Shown piece after piece: positions 1-7,832 of a stretch of 64,000 nt of DNA (its first letter is position 1; every line of letters starts with the position of its first letter). This stretch comes from Spongiactinospora rosea. Lineage in GTDB: Bacteria > Actinomycetota > Actinomycetes > Streptosporangiales > Streptosporangiaceae. Under the pieces are notes generated by a model. It ran no database searches and was not told where the DNA came from. It was given only the letters and a program-made list of their open reading frames with translations. The position numbers were made by a program, and so were the translations under genes. Where the stretch lies: NCBI RefSeq assembly GCF_003315795.1, contig NZ_QMEY01000017.1:1-64000 (forward strand), given 5' to 3'.

Positions 1-325
1 GGGCGGCGTCGGCGCCGTGGCGGTCGGCGTGGTCGGTGAGGTGGAGGGTGTCTTGGAGGTGGGCGGCGCCGGTGGCGGGGAGGAAGGGGACGGTGTCGTT
101 GGTCTCTTGGGCGACGGTGGTGATGGCGGTGAGGCGTTCGTCGGTGGTCTGGGCGGAGGGTTCGCCGGTGGAGCCGCCGGTGGAGATGCCGTGGGAGCCT
201 TGGCGGAGTTGCCAGCGGACCAGTTCGCGTAGTGAGTCGTGGTCGAGGGTGCCGTCGGTGGTGAACGGGGTGACCACCGGGGCGATGGACCCACGGATCG
301 ACGCGGGGTCGGAACGGAATCTCAT
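1..325 (-). CDS. DapA/HpaI-type lyase or synthase, N-terminal part (cut by window edge)
   Basis: The first 108 codons of a dihydrodipicolinate synthase/N-acetylneuraminate lyase (DHDPS) family protein; the rest lies beyond the left edge. The translation reads RGSIAPVVTPFTTDGTLD near residues 11-28 and ISTGGSTGEPSAQT near residues 46-59, matching the conserved opening strand and the substrate carboxylate-binding GSTGE loop of the family. The ATG at 325 is preceded by GAGGAG with a 7-nt gap. Class I aldolases of this family make or cleave pyruvate-containing acids through a Schiff-base lysine, which lies outside the window. Beside ring-cleavage genes it may serve as the pyruvate-releasing aldolase in place of HpaI; that role is inferred. 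True DapA is less likely because no lysine genes are nearby. Confidence 0.8.
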   Translation of the reverse strand, partial: MRFRSDPASIRGSIAPVVTPFTTDGTLDHDSLRELVRWQLRQGSHGISTGGSTGEPSAQTTDERLTAITTVAQETNDTVPFLPATGAAHLQDTLHLTDHADRHGADAA

Positions 326-429
326 GAGGCTTCTCCTCGGGTACGGGCATGCGTCATCACGACAGCCGGGGCGGACCGCCGTATGCTTGCCCGGCCACAG
401 GTCAGCAGGGGTTCCCGGCCCCTGCTCTT

Positions 430-480
430 CAAATCATATACGACATCCTTTAGGTTATGGCATATGCCAAAATATCGACA
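430..480. promoter_or_regulatory. Divergent promoter/operator region with TGGCATATGCCA palindrome
   Basis: This AT-rich patch sits between the divergent DapA-like gene and the dioxygenase leader. It contains a perfect 12-bp palindrome, TGGCATATGCCA, at 458-469, flanked by TT and AA at symmetric distances. This looks like the site of a dimeric repressor, possibly GntR/FCD type, but no such regulator is visible here. It differs in spacing from the MarR-type sites further right. Confidence 0.5.
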
Positions 481-537
481 AACCCCTCCAGACGCCTACA
501 TGACACGCATCACGTCCAGAGCGGAGAGGAGACCCCG

Positions 538-588
538 ATGACCCAGATCTCGGACGGTCGGCACCGGCCAGGCAGGAAGGCCGTGTGA
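538..588 (+). CDS. 16-codon upstream ORF coupled to the dioxygenase
   Basis: A short reading frame, MTQISDGRHRPGRKAV, opens at an ATG placed 6 nt after a strong GGAGAGGAG ribosome site. It ends at a TGA that overlaps the ATG of the dioxygenase (TGATG). The peptide has no recognisable function. The layout suggests translational coupling or a leader peptide. It could also be a chance frame lying over the true ribosome site of the next gene. Confidence 0.4.
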   Translation: MTQISDGRHRPGRKAV

Positions 589-1445
589 TGGGAGAGATCG
601 TCCTGGCGGCCAAGATCACTCATGTGCCGTCCATCTGGCTGTCCATCCAGCCCGGCAAGCACTTCGGCATCCGCCGTCCCGCCGAACTCGCCCTCACCGA
701 GGTCGGCCGCCGGGCCCGCGAACGCGGCGCGGACACCTTCCTGGTGGCCGACACGCACTGGATGAACAGCATCGGCTTCCACCTGAACGGCAAGGAACGG
801 CACCGCGCCACCTATGTCAGCCACGAGCTGCCGCACTTCATCCACGACCTGGCCTATGACTACCAGGGCGATCCCGAGCTGGCCGAGCTGATCAGGGAGG
901 AGATCGTCGCCGGGGGCCAGAAGGCCCGCGTGCACACCTACCAAGACCTCGGCCTGGAGTACGCCACGCTGGTCCCGATGTACTTCATGAACCAGGAATC
1001 CGGCATCCGCGTGCTGCCCATCGGCTGCAACATCTACTCGACCGTGGAGGAGAACCGCCGGATCGGGGAGGCGCTGCTGCGGGCCGTACGCCGCAGCGAC
1101 CGCAAGGTGGCGTTCCTGGCCAGCGGCTCCCTCTCGCACGCCTTCCCGCCCAACGAGATCGCCGAATCCCTCCTGGACGACGTCAGCAGTGAGATCAACA
1201 AGAACGTCGACCAGGCGGTCCTCGCCATGTGGAACGAGGGGCGGATCGCCGAGTTCCTGGACATGCTGCCCGACTACAACGCGCGCTGCACCGGAGAGGG
1301 CGCGATGGCCGACACCGCGATGCTGTTCGGCCTGCTCGGCTGGCGCGACTACACCGGCCGCGGCGAACAGCTCTGCCCGTACTTCGGCAGCAGTGGCACC
1401 GGCCAGGTGGTCGTGGACTTCCCGGTCCCCGCGATGCGCCCCTGA
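588..1445 (+). CDS. Class III extradiol ring-cleavage dioxygenase (LigB/HpaD family)
   Basis: This 285-residue protein belongs to the LigB superfamily of non-haem Fe(II) dioxygenases, which open catechols next to the two hydroxyls. The N-terminal ITHVPS and ADTHW segments carry the expected metal-ligand histidines, and SGSLSHAFPP carries the acid-base histidine. The closest idea is 3,4-dihydroxyphenylacetate (homoprotocatechuate) 2,3-dioxygenase, supported by HpaE- and HpaG-like genes further right, but it diverges clearly from the second copy at 15665, so the substrate may differ. ATG 588 was preferred over GTG 585 because AGGAAGG lies 7 nt upstream. A GC hairpin follows the stop. Confidence 0.85.
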   Translation: MGEIVLAAKITHVPSIWLSIQPGKHFGIRRPAELALTEVGRRARERGADTFLVADTHWMNSIGFHLNGKERHRATYVSHELPHFIHDLAYDYQGDPELAELIREEIVAGGQKARVHTYQDLGLEYATLVPMYFMNQESGIRVLPIGCNIYSTVEENRRIGEALLRAVRRSDRKVAFLASGSLSHAFPPNEIAESLLDDVSSEINKNVDQAVLAMWNEGRIAEFLDMLPDYNARCTGEGAMADTAMLFGLLGWRDYTGRGEQLCPYFGSSGTGQVVVDFPVPAMRP

Positions 1446-1448
1446 AAG

Positions 1449-1466
1449 GGCCCCTTCCATGGGGCC
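1449..1466. terminator. GC hairpin after the dioxygenase
   Basis: GGCCCC, a 6-nt loop (TTCCAT) and GGGGCC form a 6-bp perfect stem beginning 4 nt after the stop codon. There is no T-run, as is usual in GC-rich actinomycetes. The stem is short, so termination strength is uncertain. Confidence 0.4.
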
Positions 1467-1500
1467 GGCGATCCCGCCCCGCCTCCGGACGGCATTTTGT

Positions 1501-1516
1501 CCTACACTGGTAGACG
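1501..1516. promoter_or_regulatory. Operator-like CTAC-N4-GTAGACG in front of tetR
   Basis: CCTACACTGGTAGACG lies about 55 nt before the tetR start. It shares the half-site GTAGACG and the CTAC-N4-GTAG spacing with the perfect palindrome at 4206-4219. This suggests autoregulation by the TetR protein encoded at 1571. Confidence 0.5.
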
Positions 1517-1570
1517 AACGTGCCGGATGGTGTGATCGCCGTGCCCCGATGGCCCGCAGGGAGGTGCCGA

Positions 1571-2158
1571 ATGCCCAAGATCATCGACCATGACAAGCGT
1601 CGCAGCGACATCATCGACGTCACATGGGAGCTGATCGTCAAGGGCGGCATCGAGGCGGCGACCATGCGGGAGATCGCGAGCGCGGCCGGGTTCGCCAACG
1701 GCGCGCTGAAGCACTACTTCCGGAGCAAGGAAGACATCATCGAGGCGACCTACGAGCGCGCCCTGGCGATGATGAACGAATACGTCTCCATCGAGGGCCG
1801 CCGCGGCCTTTCCGCGCTGCGCGCGATGTGCGAGTCCGCCATGCCCATCGACGAGGACCGCATCCTGGCCGGCCGGATACTGCTCACCTTCTGGCACACC
1901 TCGCTGGGCAACCCCAAGCTGCACGACAAGTACCTGGAGCACCTGCGCGCCTGGCGCGGCACGCTGCACCGGCTGATCGGCGAGGGGCGGGCCGACGGCG
2001 ACATCGTCACCGCGCTGCCCGACGAGCAGCTCGTGGACGAGATCGTGCTGCTCAACGCCGGGGCCAACGTGATGAGCCTGGTCGGCCCCGGCTTCTCCAC
2101 CGTCGAGTTGCAGCGGCGCCACCTGGAGTCCTTCTTCGAGCGGCTGACCCGCCCCTGA
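1571..2158 (+). CDS. TetR/AcrR family transcriptional regulator
   Basis: A 195-residue protein with a typical TetR N-terminus. Residues 10-56 carry the helix-turn-helix, including MREIASAAGFANGALKHYF, which is BetI-like, followed by an all-helical ligand-binding part. ATG 1571 was chosen over an upstream in-frame ATG at 1520 because AGGGAGGTG lies immediately ahead and the HTH then begins at the usual distance from the N-terminus. A related dyad occurs before this gene and twice between the methyltransferase and the ABC transporter. It therefore probably represses itself and one or both of those transcription units. The ligand is unknown. Confidence 0.9.
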   Translation: MPKIIDHDKRRSDIIDVTWELIVKGGIEAATMREIASAAGFANGALKHYFRSKEDIIEATYERALAMMNEYVSIEGRRGLSALRAMCESAMPIDEDRILAGRILLTFWHTSLGNPKLHDKYLEHLRAWRGTLHRLIGEGRADGDIVTALPDEQLVDEIVLLNAGANVMSLVGPGFSTVELQRRHLESFFERLTRP

Positions 2159-2166
2159 CGGCGGGT

Positions 2167-2197
2167 GTGCGCGCCGCCCACGGGGGACGGCGCGCAC
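2167..2197. terminator. Bidirectional terminator between tetR and the hydrolase
   Basis: GTGCGCGCCG (2167-2176) pairs perfectly with CGGCGCGCAC (2188-2197) across an 11-nt loop. The hairpin lies exactly between the converging ends of the tetR and hydrolase genes and can serve both strands. Confidence 0.7.
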
Positions 2198-2199
2198 GC

Positions 2200-3138
2200 T
2201 CAGCCGAACACCGCGCGCAGGTGGCCCGCCACCTGCGCGTGCGAGCGGCCGGAGGCGGGCAGCCCGGTGTAGAGGCCGAAGAACCCGTGGATCTGCCCGT
2301 CGTACCTGGTCAGCTCGGTCGGCACGCCCGCCTCGGCGAGCCGCCGCGCGTACGCCTCGCCCTCGTCCCGCAGTACGTCGAACTCCGCCGTCATCACCAG
2401 CGCCGGGGGCAGCCCGGCCAGGTCGGCCGCGCGCAGCGGCAGCGCGTACGGCCGGTCCAGGTCGGCGGGGTCGGTCACGTACTGCTCGAAGAACCACCGC
2501 ATGATCCCCGCCGTCATCCCGAACCCCTCGGCGAAGTCCGCGTAGGAGCCGAAACCGTCGTCGGGGTGGCCGAAGACCGGGCAGATCAGCACCTGCGTGG
2601 CCAGGCGGGGGCCGCCGCGGTCCCTGGACATCATCGAGACCACGGTCGACAGATTGCCGCCCGCGCTCTCGCCGCCGATCGCCAGCCGCCCGCCGTCCAC
2701 GCCGATCGAGCCGCCGTGCGCGGCCAGCCACTCCACCACGGCGTAGCAGTCCTCGGGCGCGGCCGGGAAGGGGTGCTCGGGCGCGAGCCGGTACGCAACG
2801 GCCACCACCGCGACCCCGGCCCCATTGCACACCGCGCGCGAGGACACCTCGTTCTCCTCGATCGAGCCGATCGTCCAGCCGCCGCCGTGCAGCCACACGA
2901 ACGCGGGCACCGGGCCATCGGCCTCGGGCAGGTACACCCGCACGCGGATGTCGCCGCCCGGCCCCGGCACCAGGTGGTCGGTGACCGAGCCGACGGGTTC
3001 CAGGTCGGTGGGGAGGGCGAGCCCGGCGGCGAAGGCCGCGCGCAGCTCCGGCGCGGACGGCGGCAGCGGCGGCGCGCCGCCGTCCCCGTCCGGGGCCATG
3101 GCCGTGAGCAGCTCGGTCACGGCCGGGTCCAGTGGCAT
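2200..3138 (-). CDS. Alpha/beta hydrolase, hormone-sensitive-lipase type esterase
   Basis: A 312-residue carboxylesterase of the HSL/GDXG family. It shows the oxyanion-hole motif HGGGW (residues 84-88), the nucleophile elbow GESAG with Ser158, a later Asp in AEFDVLRDEG, and the catalytic His in GQIHGFFG. Length and motif spacing are normal. It is the second gene of a minus-strand pair, beginning 4 nt after the methyltransferase stop, so the two are probably translated together. It probably hydrolyses a small acyl or aromatic ester; the substrate cannot be told from sequence. Confidence 0.9.
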   Translation of the reverse strand: MPLDPAVTELLTAMAPDGDGGAPPLPPSAPELRAAFAAGLALPTDLEPVGSVTDHLVPGPGGDIRVRVYLPEADGPVPAFVWLHGGGWTIGSIEENEVSSRAVCNGAGVAVVAVAYRLAPEHPFPAAPEDCYAVVEWLAAHGGSIGVDGGRLAIGGESAGGNLSTVVSMMSRDRGGPRLATQVLICPVFGHPDDGFGSYADFAEGFGMTAGIMRWFFEQYVTDPADLDRPYALPLRAADLAGLPPALVMTAEFDVLRDEGEAYARRLAEAGVPTELTRYDGQIHGFFGLYTGLPASGRSHAQVAGHLRAVFG

Positions 3139-3142
3139 GGCG

Positions 3143-4141
3143 CTACTCCTTTCCGGTCGCTTCGGCGACCAGGACGCGGGGGCTGCCGGGCAGGGCCAGC
3201 CGGTCCACGGGCCGCCAGCCGGCCTGCTCCAGCCAGCCGCGGACCTGCGCCTCCTCGTACACGACGGTCCCGTCGATCACCAGGTACTCCCCGGCGTGCA
3301 GGGCGTCGATGGGCCGCTGCCGCTCGTCGTCGTCCAGGAAGAAGTCCAGCAGCAGCAGCGTCGCGCCGGGCGCGGCGGCGGCACGGGCGTTGCGCAGGAT
3401 CTGCTCGTTCTGCCCGGCGTCGAAGCGGTGGACGACGTGGTTGACCATGACGAGGTCGTAGGAGCCCTCCGGCCGCGCGGTGGCGGTGGCCTCGCCGGTC
3501 ACCACCGCCCGGTCGGCGAACCCCGCCTGCTTCACCTGCTCGGCCACCGCGCCGGTGAAGGACGGGTCGTAGACGAAGGTGGCGCGCAGAGCGGGGTTGG
3601 CGCGCAGCGCCTCCAGGGCGAAGCCGCTGGAAAGACCGCCGAGGTCCAGCAGGTTCGTGTATCCGGAGAAGTCGAAGGCGGTGCCCAGCATCCTGGCGTG
3701 CAGGGCGTTGTAGGTCATCACGCCGGACATGAACGTGCCCCAGCGCTCCTCGTTCATCCCGAGGTCGCCGGGCGCGGTGGTGTCCACGGTCTGGTCGAAC
3801 TGCAGCCAGTGGCCGTAGCTGATCTCGTTCAGGAAGGTGAGGAAGGGCCCGAGGTCCAGTTCGGACCCCTCGCCGGTCAGGTACGCCGCCGCCTCCGGGC
3901 CGAGCCGGTAACGGCCGTCGGCGCGGGTCAGCAGCCCGAGGGCGGACATCGCGTCGGCCAGGATGCGGGCCATGCGCGGGGTGACCCCGGTGGCCTCGGC
4001 GATCTCCGCCGCGCTGCGCTCGCCTTCGGCGAGGGCCTGGAACAGCCCGATGCGGCGGGCGGCGAAGAGCTGCTTCGCGCCCATGTAGCCGATCGCGATG
4101 TCGACGATCCGGTCCGGGGAGGGTGGTGTGGACGTGCTCAC
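3143..4141 (-). CDS. SAM-dependent O-methyltransferase-like protein
   Basis: A 332-residue protein with the two-part layout of plant-type/acetylserotonin O-methyltransferases. A winged-helix dimerisation domain covers residues 1-100 (FQALAEGERSAAEIAEATGV, then a LTRADGRYRLGP wing), and a Rossmann methyltransferase domain follows. The SAM loop reads LDLGGLSSG rather than the usual DxGGGxG, and the post-motif acidic segment is weak, so catalysis is not certain. It heads the operon with the esterase and faces the ABC importer across a promoter region holding two TetR-like dyads. It could methylate a phenolic substrate or act as a binding or regulatory relative. Confidence 0.8.
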   Translation of the reverse strand: MSTSTPPSPDRIVDIAIGYMGAKQLFAARRIGLFQALAEGERSAAEIAEATGVTPRMARILADAMSALGLLTRADGRYRLGPEAAAYLTGEGSELDLGPFLTFLNEISYGHWLQFDQTVDTTAPGDLGMNEERWGTFMSGVMTYNALHARMLGTAFDFSGYTNLLDLGGLSSGFALEALRANPALRATFVYDPSFTGAVAEQVKQAGFADRAVVTGEATATARPEGSYDLVMVNHVVHRFDAGQNEQILRNARAAAAPGATLLLLDFFLDDDERQRPIDALHAGEYLVIDGTVVYEEAQVRGWLEQAGWRPVDRLALPGSPRVLVAEATGKE

Positions 4142-4205
4142 GGAGTGCTCTTTCTTTCGTGGATCGACGTGCGGGTCTTCCTTCGCGCGCCGCCCGCAGC
4201 TAATC

Positions 4206-4219
4206 TCTACGCGCGTAGA
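4206..4219. promoter_or_regulatory. Perfect 14-bp palindrome, probable TetR operator
   Basis: TCTACGCGCGTAGA is a perfect palindrome followed by CG, giving CTAC-N4-GTAGACG as in front of tetR (1501-1516). It sits 65 nt upstream of the methyltransferase start, on the side shared with the divergent ABC operon. Confidence 0.6.
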
Positions 4220-4258
4220 CGTTAACCATAGGGATGATCGCTCCCCCGCGAAAGCCTC

Positions 4259-4274
4259 CGTCTACGAACGTGGA
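4259..4274. promoter_or_regulatory. Second, imperfect TetR-like operator
   Basis: CGTCTACGAACGTGGA contains the half-site CGTCTAC, the reverse complement of the GTAGACG half-site of the other two copies, and an imperfect second arm (GTGG). It lies on the ABC-importer side of the divergent region, about 140 nt before the first ABC gene. Confidence 0.4.
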
Positions 4275-4414
4275 ATAACCGTTGACAGTGGGGATGCGGT
4301 CTGTCAACCTTTGTAGAACTATCTGGCCGGACAAGGATTTCGGCAGCTCAATGCGGGTGCGGACAACCCTGCGGAGCCTTCCATTGACCGGTGCCAGGAA
4401 GGGAACTCTCGCGC

Positions 4415-6178
4415 ATGTCGCTGCTCAATCTGACGGATGTGACGATCGGCGTCACCCAGGACACCGCAGGACACGAAGAACGGCTCGACCTCGTTCATGG
4501 GCTCACCCTCGACGTCGCCGCAGGGCAGACGCTCTGCGTCGTCGGCGAGTCCGGCAGTGGCAAGACCGTGACCGCCCTGTCGGTCGTCCGCCTGCTGGAG
4601 TTCGTCGCCCCCGTCTACACCGAGGGCGAGATCGCGGTGGGCGGCGTCGATGTCACCCGGCTGGGCGCCGAGCAGATGCGCGCGTACCGGGGCGCCAGAA
4701 TCGGAATGATCTTCCAGGAGGCGCTCGACTCGCTCAACCCGGCCCAGCGCGTCGGCGCCCAGCTCCTGGAGGCGTACCGCCCCGGGGGCGGCCCGGCGCG
4801 CGGCGGAAGTAAGGCACGCAAGGCGGCCGAGGCCAAGGCCAGGACACTGCTGACCGAGGTCGGGCTGACCGACACCGCGAGGATCATGGCGCTCTACCCG
4901 CACCAGATGTCCGGCGGCATGCAGCAGCGGGTCATGATCGCGATGGCGTTGATGTCCGACCCCGACATCCTCATCGCCGACGAGCCGACCACCGCGCTCG
5001 ACGTGACCACCCAGGCCGAGATCCTCTCGCTGTTCCAGCGGGTGCAGCGCGAGCACCAGACCGCCTGCGTGTTCATCACCCACGACATGGGCGTGGCCGC
5101 CGAGATCGCCGACCGGATCGCGGTGATGTACCGCGGCAGGCTGGTGGAGATCGGCGACAAGCTCGACATCCTGACCGCCCCGCGGCACCCCTACACCCGG
5201 GCGCTGCTGGAGTGCGTGCCGCGGCTCGGCGTGAGCCGCCGCGAGGGCTTTCCGACGATCTCGGAGGCCAGGCTCAGGGCGGTCACCGAGGGCAGGGCCG
5301 GCCGGGACGAGCCGGTCACCGAGACCCTGCGCCTGCCCGATGCCCCAACCCCCGCCGGGGACACCCCGCCGCTGGTCATCGACCGGGTCACCAAGGTCTA
5401 CGGCCGGAGGTCGCGCTTCGCCCGCCGGCCGCCGGTGCGCGCGGTCAGCGAGGTGTCGCTGGAGATCGCGCCCGGTGAGTTCTTCGGGCTGGTGGGGGAG
5501 TCCGGTTCGGGCAAGACGACCCTCGGCCGGATGGTCGCCGCGCTGGAGACGCCCACCTCGGGCGGGATCGCCTTCGGCGAGCACACGATCACCTCGGCCG
5601 GGCTGAGCGGGGACGAGCGGGCCTTCCGCCGCCAGGCGCAACTCGTCTTCCAGGACCCGCAGAGCTCACTGGACCCACGGCACACCGTGGCGAGGATCAT
5701 CGCCGAGCCGCTGCGCGAACTCACCCCGTTGCGCGGCGGCGAACTGGACCGCCGGGTGGCCGAACTGATCGACGAGGTCGGCCTGCCCGCCGGCTGCGCC
5801 GGCCGGCTCCCCGCCCAGCTGTCCGGCGGCCAGCGGCAGCGCGTCTCCATCGCGCGCGCCGTGGCCGCCCGGCCGCGGCTCATCGTGGCCGACGAGCCCA
5901 CCTCCGCCCTGGACGTCTCGGTACAGGGGCAGGTCATGAACCTGCTGCTGCAACTACGGCGCTCCTACGGCATCAGTTTCCTGTTCATCACCCACAACCT
6001 CAGCCTGGTGCTGTCCGTCGCCGACCGGGTCGGTGTGATGTACGGCGGCGAGCTGATCGAGACCGGTACCCCCCACGAGATCGCCACATCCTCCACCCAC
6101 GACTACACCCGCCGTCTGCTGGCGGCGAACCCGGACCTGTCGGCGTACGTCGGCAGGCACAGCGGCTCCAGCAGGTGA
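4415..6178 (+). CDS. Dipeptide/oligopeptide ABC transporter, fused double ATPase (DppD-DppF type)
   Basis: One 587-residue polypeptide holds two complete ABC ATPase domains. Each has a Walker A GESGSGKT (near residues 44 and 360), a signature motif (SGGMQQR, then SGGQRQR) and a Walker B plus D-loop (IADEPTTALD, VADEPTSALD). The PHPYTRALL-like segment after the first unit (RHPYTRALLECVP) is typical of the OppD/OppF group. It powers import through the two permeases encoded downstream, at the inner face of the membrane. Start ATG 4415 follows AGGAAGGGAA by 9 nt. It opens an operon of ATPase, binding protein and two permeases. Confidence 0.95.
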   Translation: MSLLNLTDVTIGVTQDTAGHEERLDLVHGLTLDVAAGQTLCVVGESGSGKTVTALSVVRLLEFVAPVYTEGEIAVGGVDVTRLGAEQMRAYRGARIGMIFQEALDSLNPAQRVGAQLLEAYRPGGGPARGGSKARKAAEAKARTLLTEVGLTDTARIMALYPHQMSGGMQQRVMIAMALMSDPDILIADEPTTALDVTTQAEILSLFQRVQREHQTACVFITHDMGVAAEIADRIAVMYRGRLVEIGDKLDILTAPRHPYTRALLECVPRLGVSRREGFPTISEARLRAVTEGRAGRDEPVTETLRLPDAPTPAGDTPPLVIDRVTKVYGRRSRFARRPPVRAVSEVSLEIAPGEFFGLVGESGSGKTTLGRMVAALETPTSGGIAFGEHTITSAGLSGDERAFRRQAQLVFQDPQSSLDPRHTVARIIAEPLRELTPLRGGELDRRVAELIDEVGLPAGCAGRLPAQLSGGQRQRVSIARAVAARPRLIVADEPTSALDVSVQGQVMNLLLQLRRSYGISFLFITHNLSLVLSVADRVGVMYGGELIETGTPHEIATSSTHDYTRRLLAANPDLSAYVGRHSGSSR

Positions 6179-6206
6179 CCCCCCTCGAACCAATAGCGAG
6201 AACCGA

Positions 6207-7820
6207 ATGAACGTGCTCAACAGCCGACCGCGCCACCTGCGGGCCGGTCTGGCCGCCGCCGCCACGGCGGGCGTCCTGCTCCTGGCCGGATGCGGAGGCG
6301 GCGCCAGGCCGTCCGCCGACACCGCCGCCGCCGCCGGACCGCCGGTGCGCGGCGGGAACCTGACCGTCGCCGTCCCCACCGATCCGCAGTCCCTCGACAT
6401 GGTCGCCAACCCCGGGCAGGTGACCGCGCACATCGGCAACCTGCTGTACGAGAAGCTGTTCGAGGTCGACAAGGAGTTCGCGGCCAGGCCCATGCTGGTC
6501 GAGACCTACGAGACCAGTTCCGACCGGCTCACCTACACCTTCAAGCTGCGCAAGGATGTCACGTTCCACGACGGCAGCCCGCTCACCGCGGCGGACGTCG
6601 TGGCCAGCCTGCAGCGCTGGCTGAAGAGCCACGTCACCGGCCAGCAGGTCGCCCCCGACGTGGTGGCCCTCAAGGCTGACGGCGACGACACGGTCAAGCT
6701 GAGGCTGAAGGAGCCCCGCTACCCGCTGATCGACGAGCTGGCCAGCCCCGGCACGGAGATCTACGCGGCCAAGAACCTCAAGGGAGTGCCGGCCACCGGC
6801 TTCACCGACAAGGGCGCGATCGGCACCGGGCCGTACAAGCTGGCCTCCTGGGACATCGGCCGCCAGGTCGTGCTGGAGCGCTACGGCGACTACAGGTCGC
6901 GCGCCGACGAGGACTGGGGCGGCCAGGCCGGGGCCAAGCACGCCTACCTCGACACGATCACCTACAAGGTCGTCGCCGACCAGGACGCCGTGATCAACGG
7001 CCTGCAGACCGGCCAGTGGCAGCACGCCATGCCGGGCGACGACCAGTACACCGCGCTGAAGGAGAACGCCTCCGTCGTCGTGGGCAACGTGGCCGGGGCC
7101 AACCAGAACGTGATCATCCCCAACCACGACAAGGGCTCCAAGTTCGCCGACGTGCGCGCCCGCCAGGCGCTCAACCTGCTCATGGACAAGCCCGCCATGA
7201 ACGCGGCCACCGGCGGCGGCCCCGACCTCACCGCCGCGGTCGGCGCGATGGTCTCCGAGGACAACGCCGCCCTGTACTCCACCGTCGGCGACGAGGTCTA
7301 CAAGCAGCACGACCCGGCCAAGGCCAAGGAGCTGTTCGCGCAGGCCGGGGTCAACGCCGGTGACACGGTGCGGATCGTGACCTCCAACAGCTACCCGCAG
7401 TTCGCCCAGTGGGCGGTGCTGCTGCAGGACCAGCTCGCCAAGATCGACATCAAGACGAAGATCGACACCTACGACTTCCCGACGATGCTGGGCACGATCA
7501 ACAAGGACCCCGGCGGCTGGGACCTCACCACGCTGTTCTTCAACGCCGCGCTGACCTCCCCGTCGCAGATGCCCGCGGTCACGCTCGGCGCGTTCAACGG
7601 CTCGGCCTCGCCGCAGATCGCCGGGCTGGTCCGCGAGTACAACGCGGTCACCTCGCCCGTGCAGGCCAAGGAGGTGATGGACAAGCTCCAGAAGCTGGTC
7701 TGGGAGCAACTGCCCGTCATCACCCTGAGCCAGTCCAAGCTGTACGCGGCCTGGTCGCCCGAGCTGAAGGGCTACGACGGGTTCTACCGCGTCTTCTGGA
7801 ACTCCTGGCTGAAAAAGTGA
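6207..7820 (+). CDS. ABC transporter substrate-binding lipoprotein, family 5
   Basis: A 537-residue extracellular solute-binding protein of the peptide/nickel/opine family (SBP_bac_5). A Tat- or Sec-type signal ends in the lipobox LLAGC with Cys29 as lipid anchor. Family hallmarks follow: the LYEKLFEVD region, the YTFKLRKDVTFHDGSPLTAADV motif near residues 110-130, and the C-terminal WNSWLKK end. It captures the substrate outside the membrane for the DppB/DppC channel. Family members also bind non-peptide ligands such as opines, glycosides and aromatic amides, so the cargo could be the compound degraded by neighbouring enzymes. That is inference. Confidence 0.95.
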   Translation: MNVLNSRPRHLRAGLAAAATAGVLLLAGCGGGARPSADTAAAAGPPVRGGNLTVAVPTDPQSLDMVANPGQVTAHIGNLLYEKLFEVDKEFAARPMLVETYETSSDRLTYTFKLRKDVTFHDGSPLTAADVVASLQRWLKSHVTGQQVAPDVVALKADGDDTVKLRLKEPRYPLIDELASPGTEIYAAKNLKGVPATGFTDKGAIGTGPYKLASWDIGRQVVLERYGDYRSRADEDWGGQAGAKHAYLDTITYKVVADQDAVINGLQTGQWQHAMPGDDQYTALKENASVVVGNVAGANQNVIIPNHDKGSKFADVRARQALNLLMDKPAMNAATGGGPDLTAAVGAMVSEDNAALYSTVGDEVYKQHDPAKAKELFAQAGVNAGDTVRIVTSNSYPQFAQWAVLLQDQLAKIDIKTKIDTYDFPTMLGTINKDPGGWDLTTLFFNAALTSPSQMPAVTLGAFNGSASPQIAGLVREYNAVTSPVQAKEVMDKLQKLVWEQLPVITLSQSKLYAAWSPELKGYDGFYRVFWNSWLKK

Positions 7821-7832
7821 GAGGGGGCGGAC

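Noticed and set aside
458..469. The TGGCATATGCCA palindrome as a fifth MarR operator
   Set aside because: Its arms abut and lack the GTTTGG-N2-CCAAAC spacing of the other four sites.
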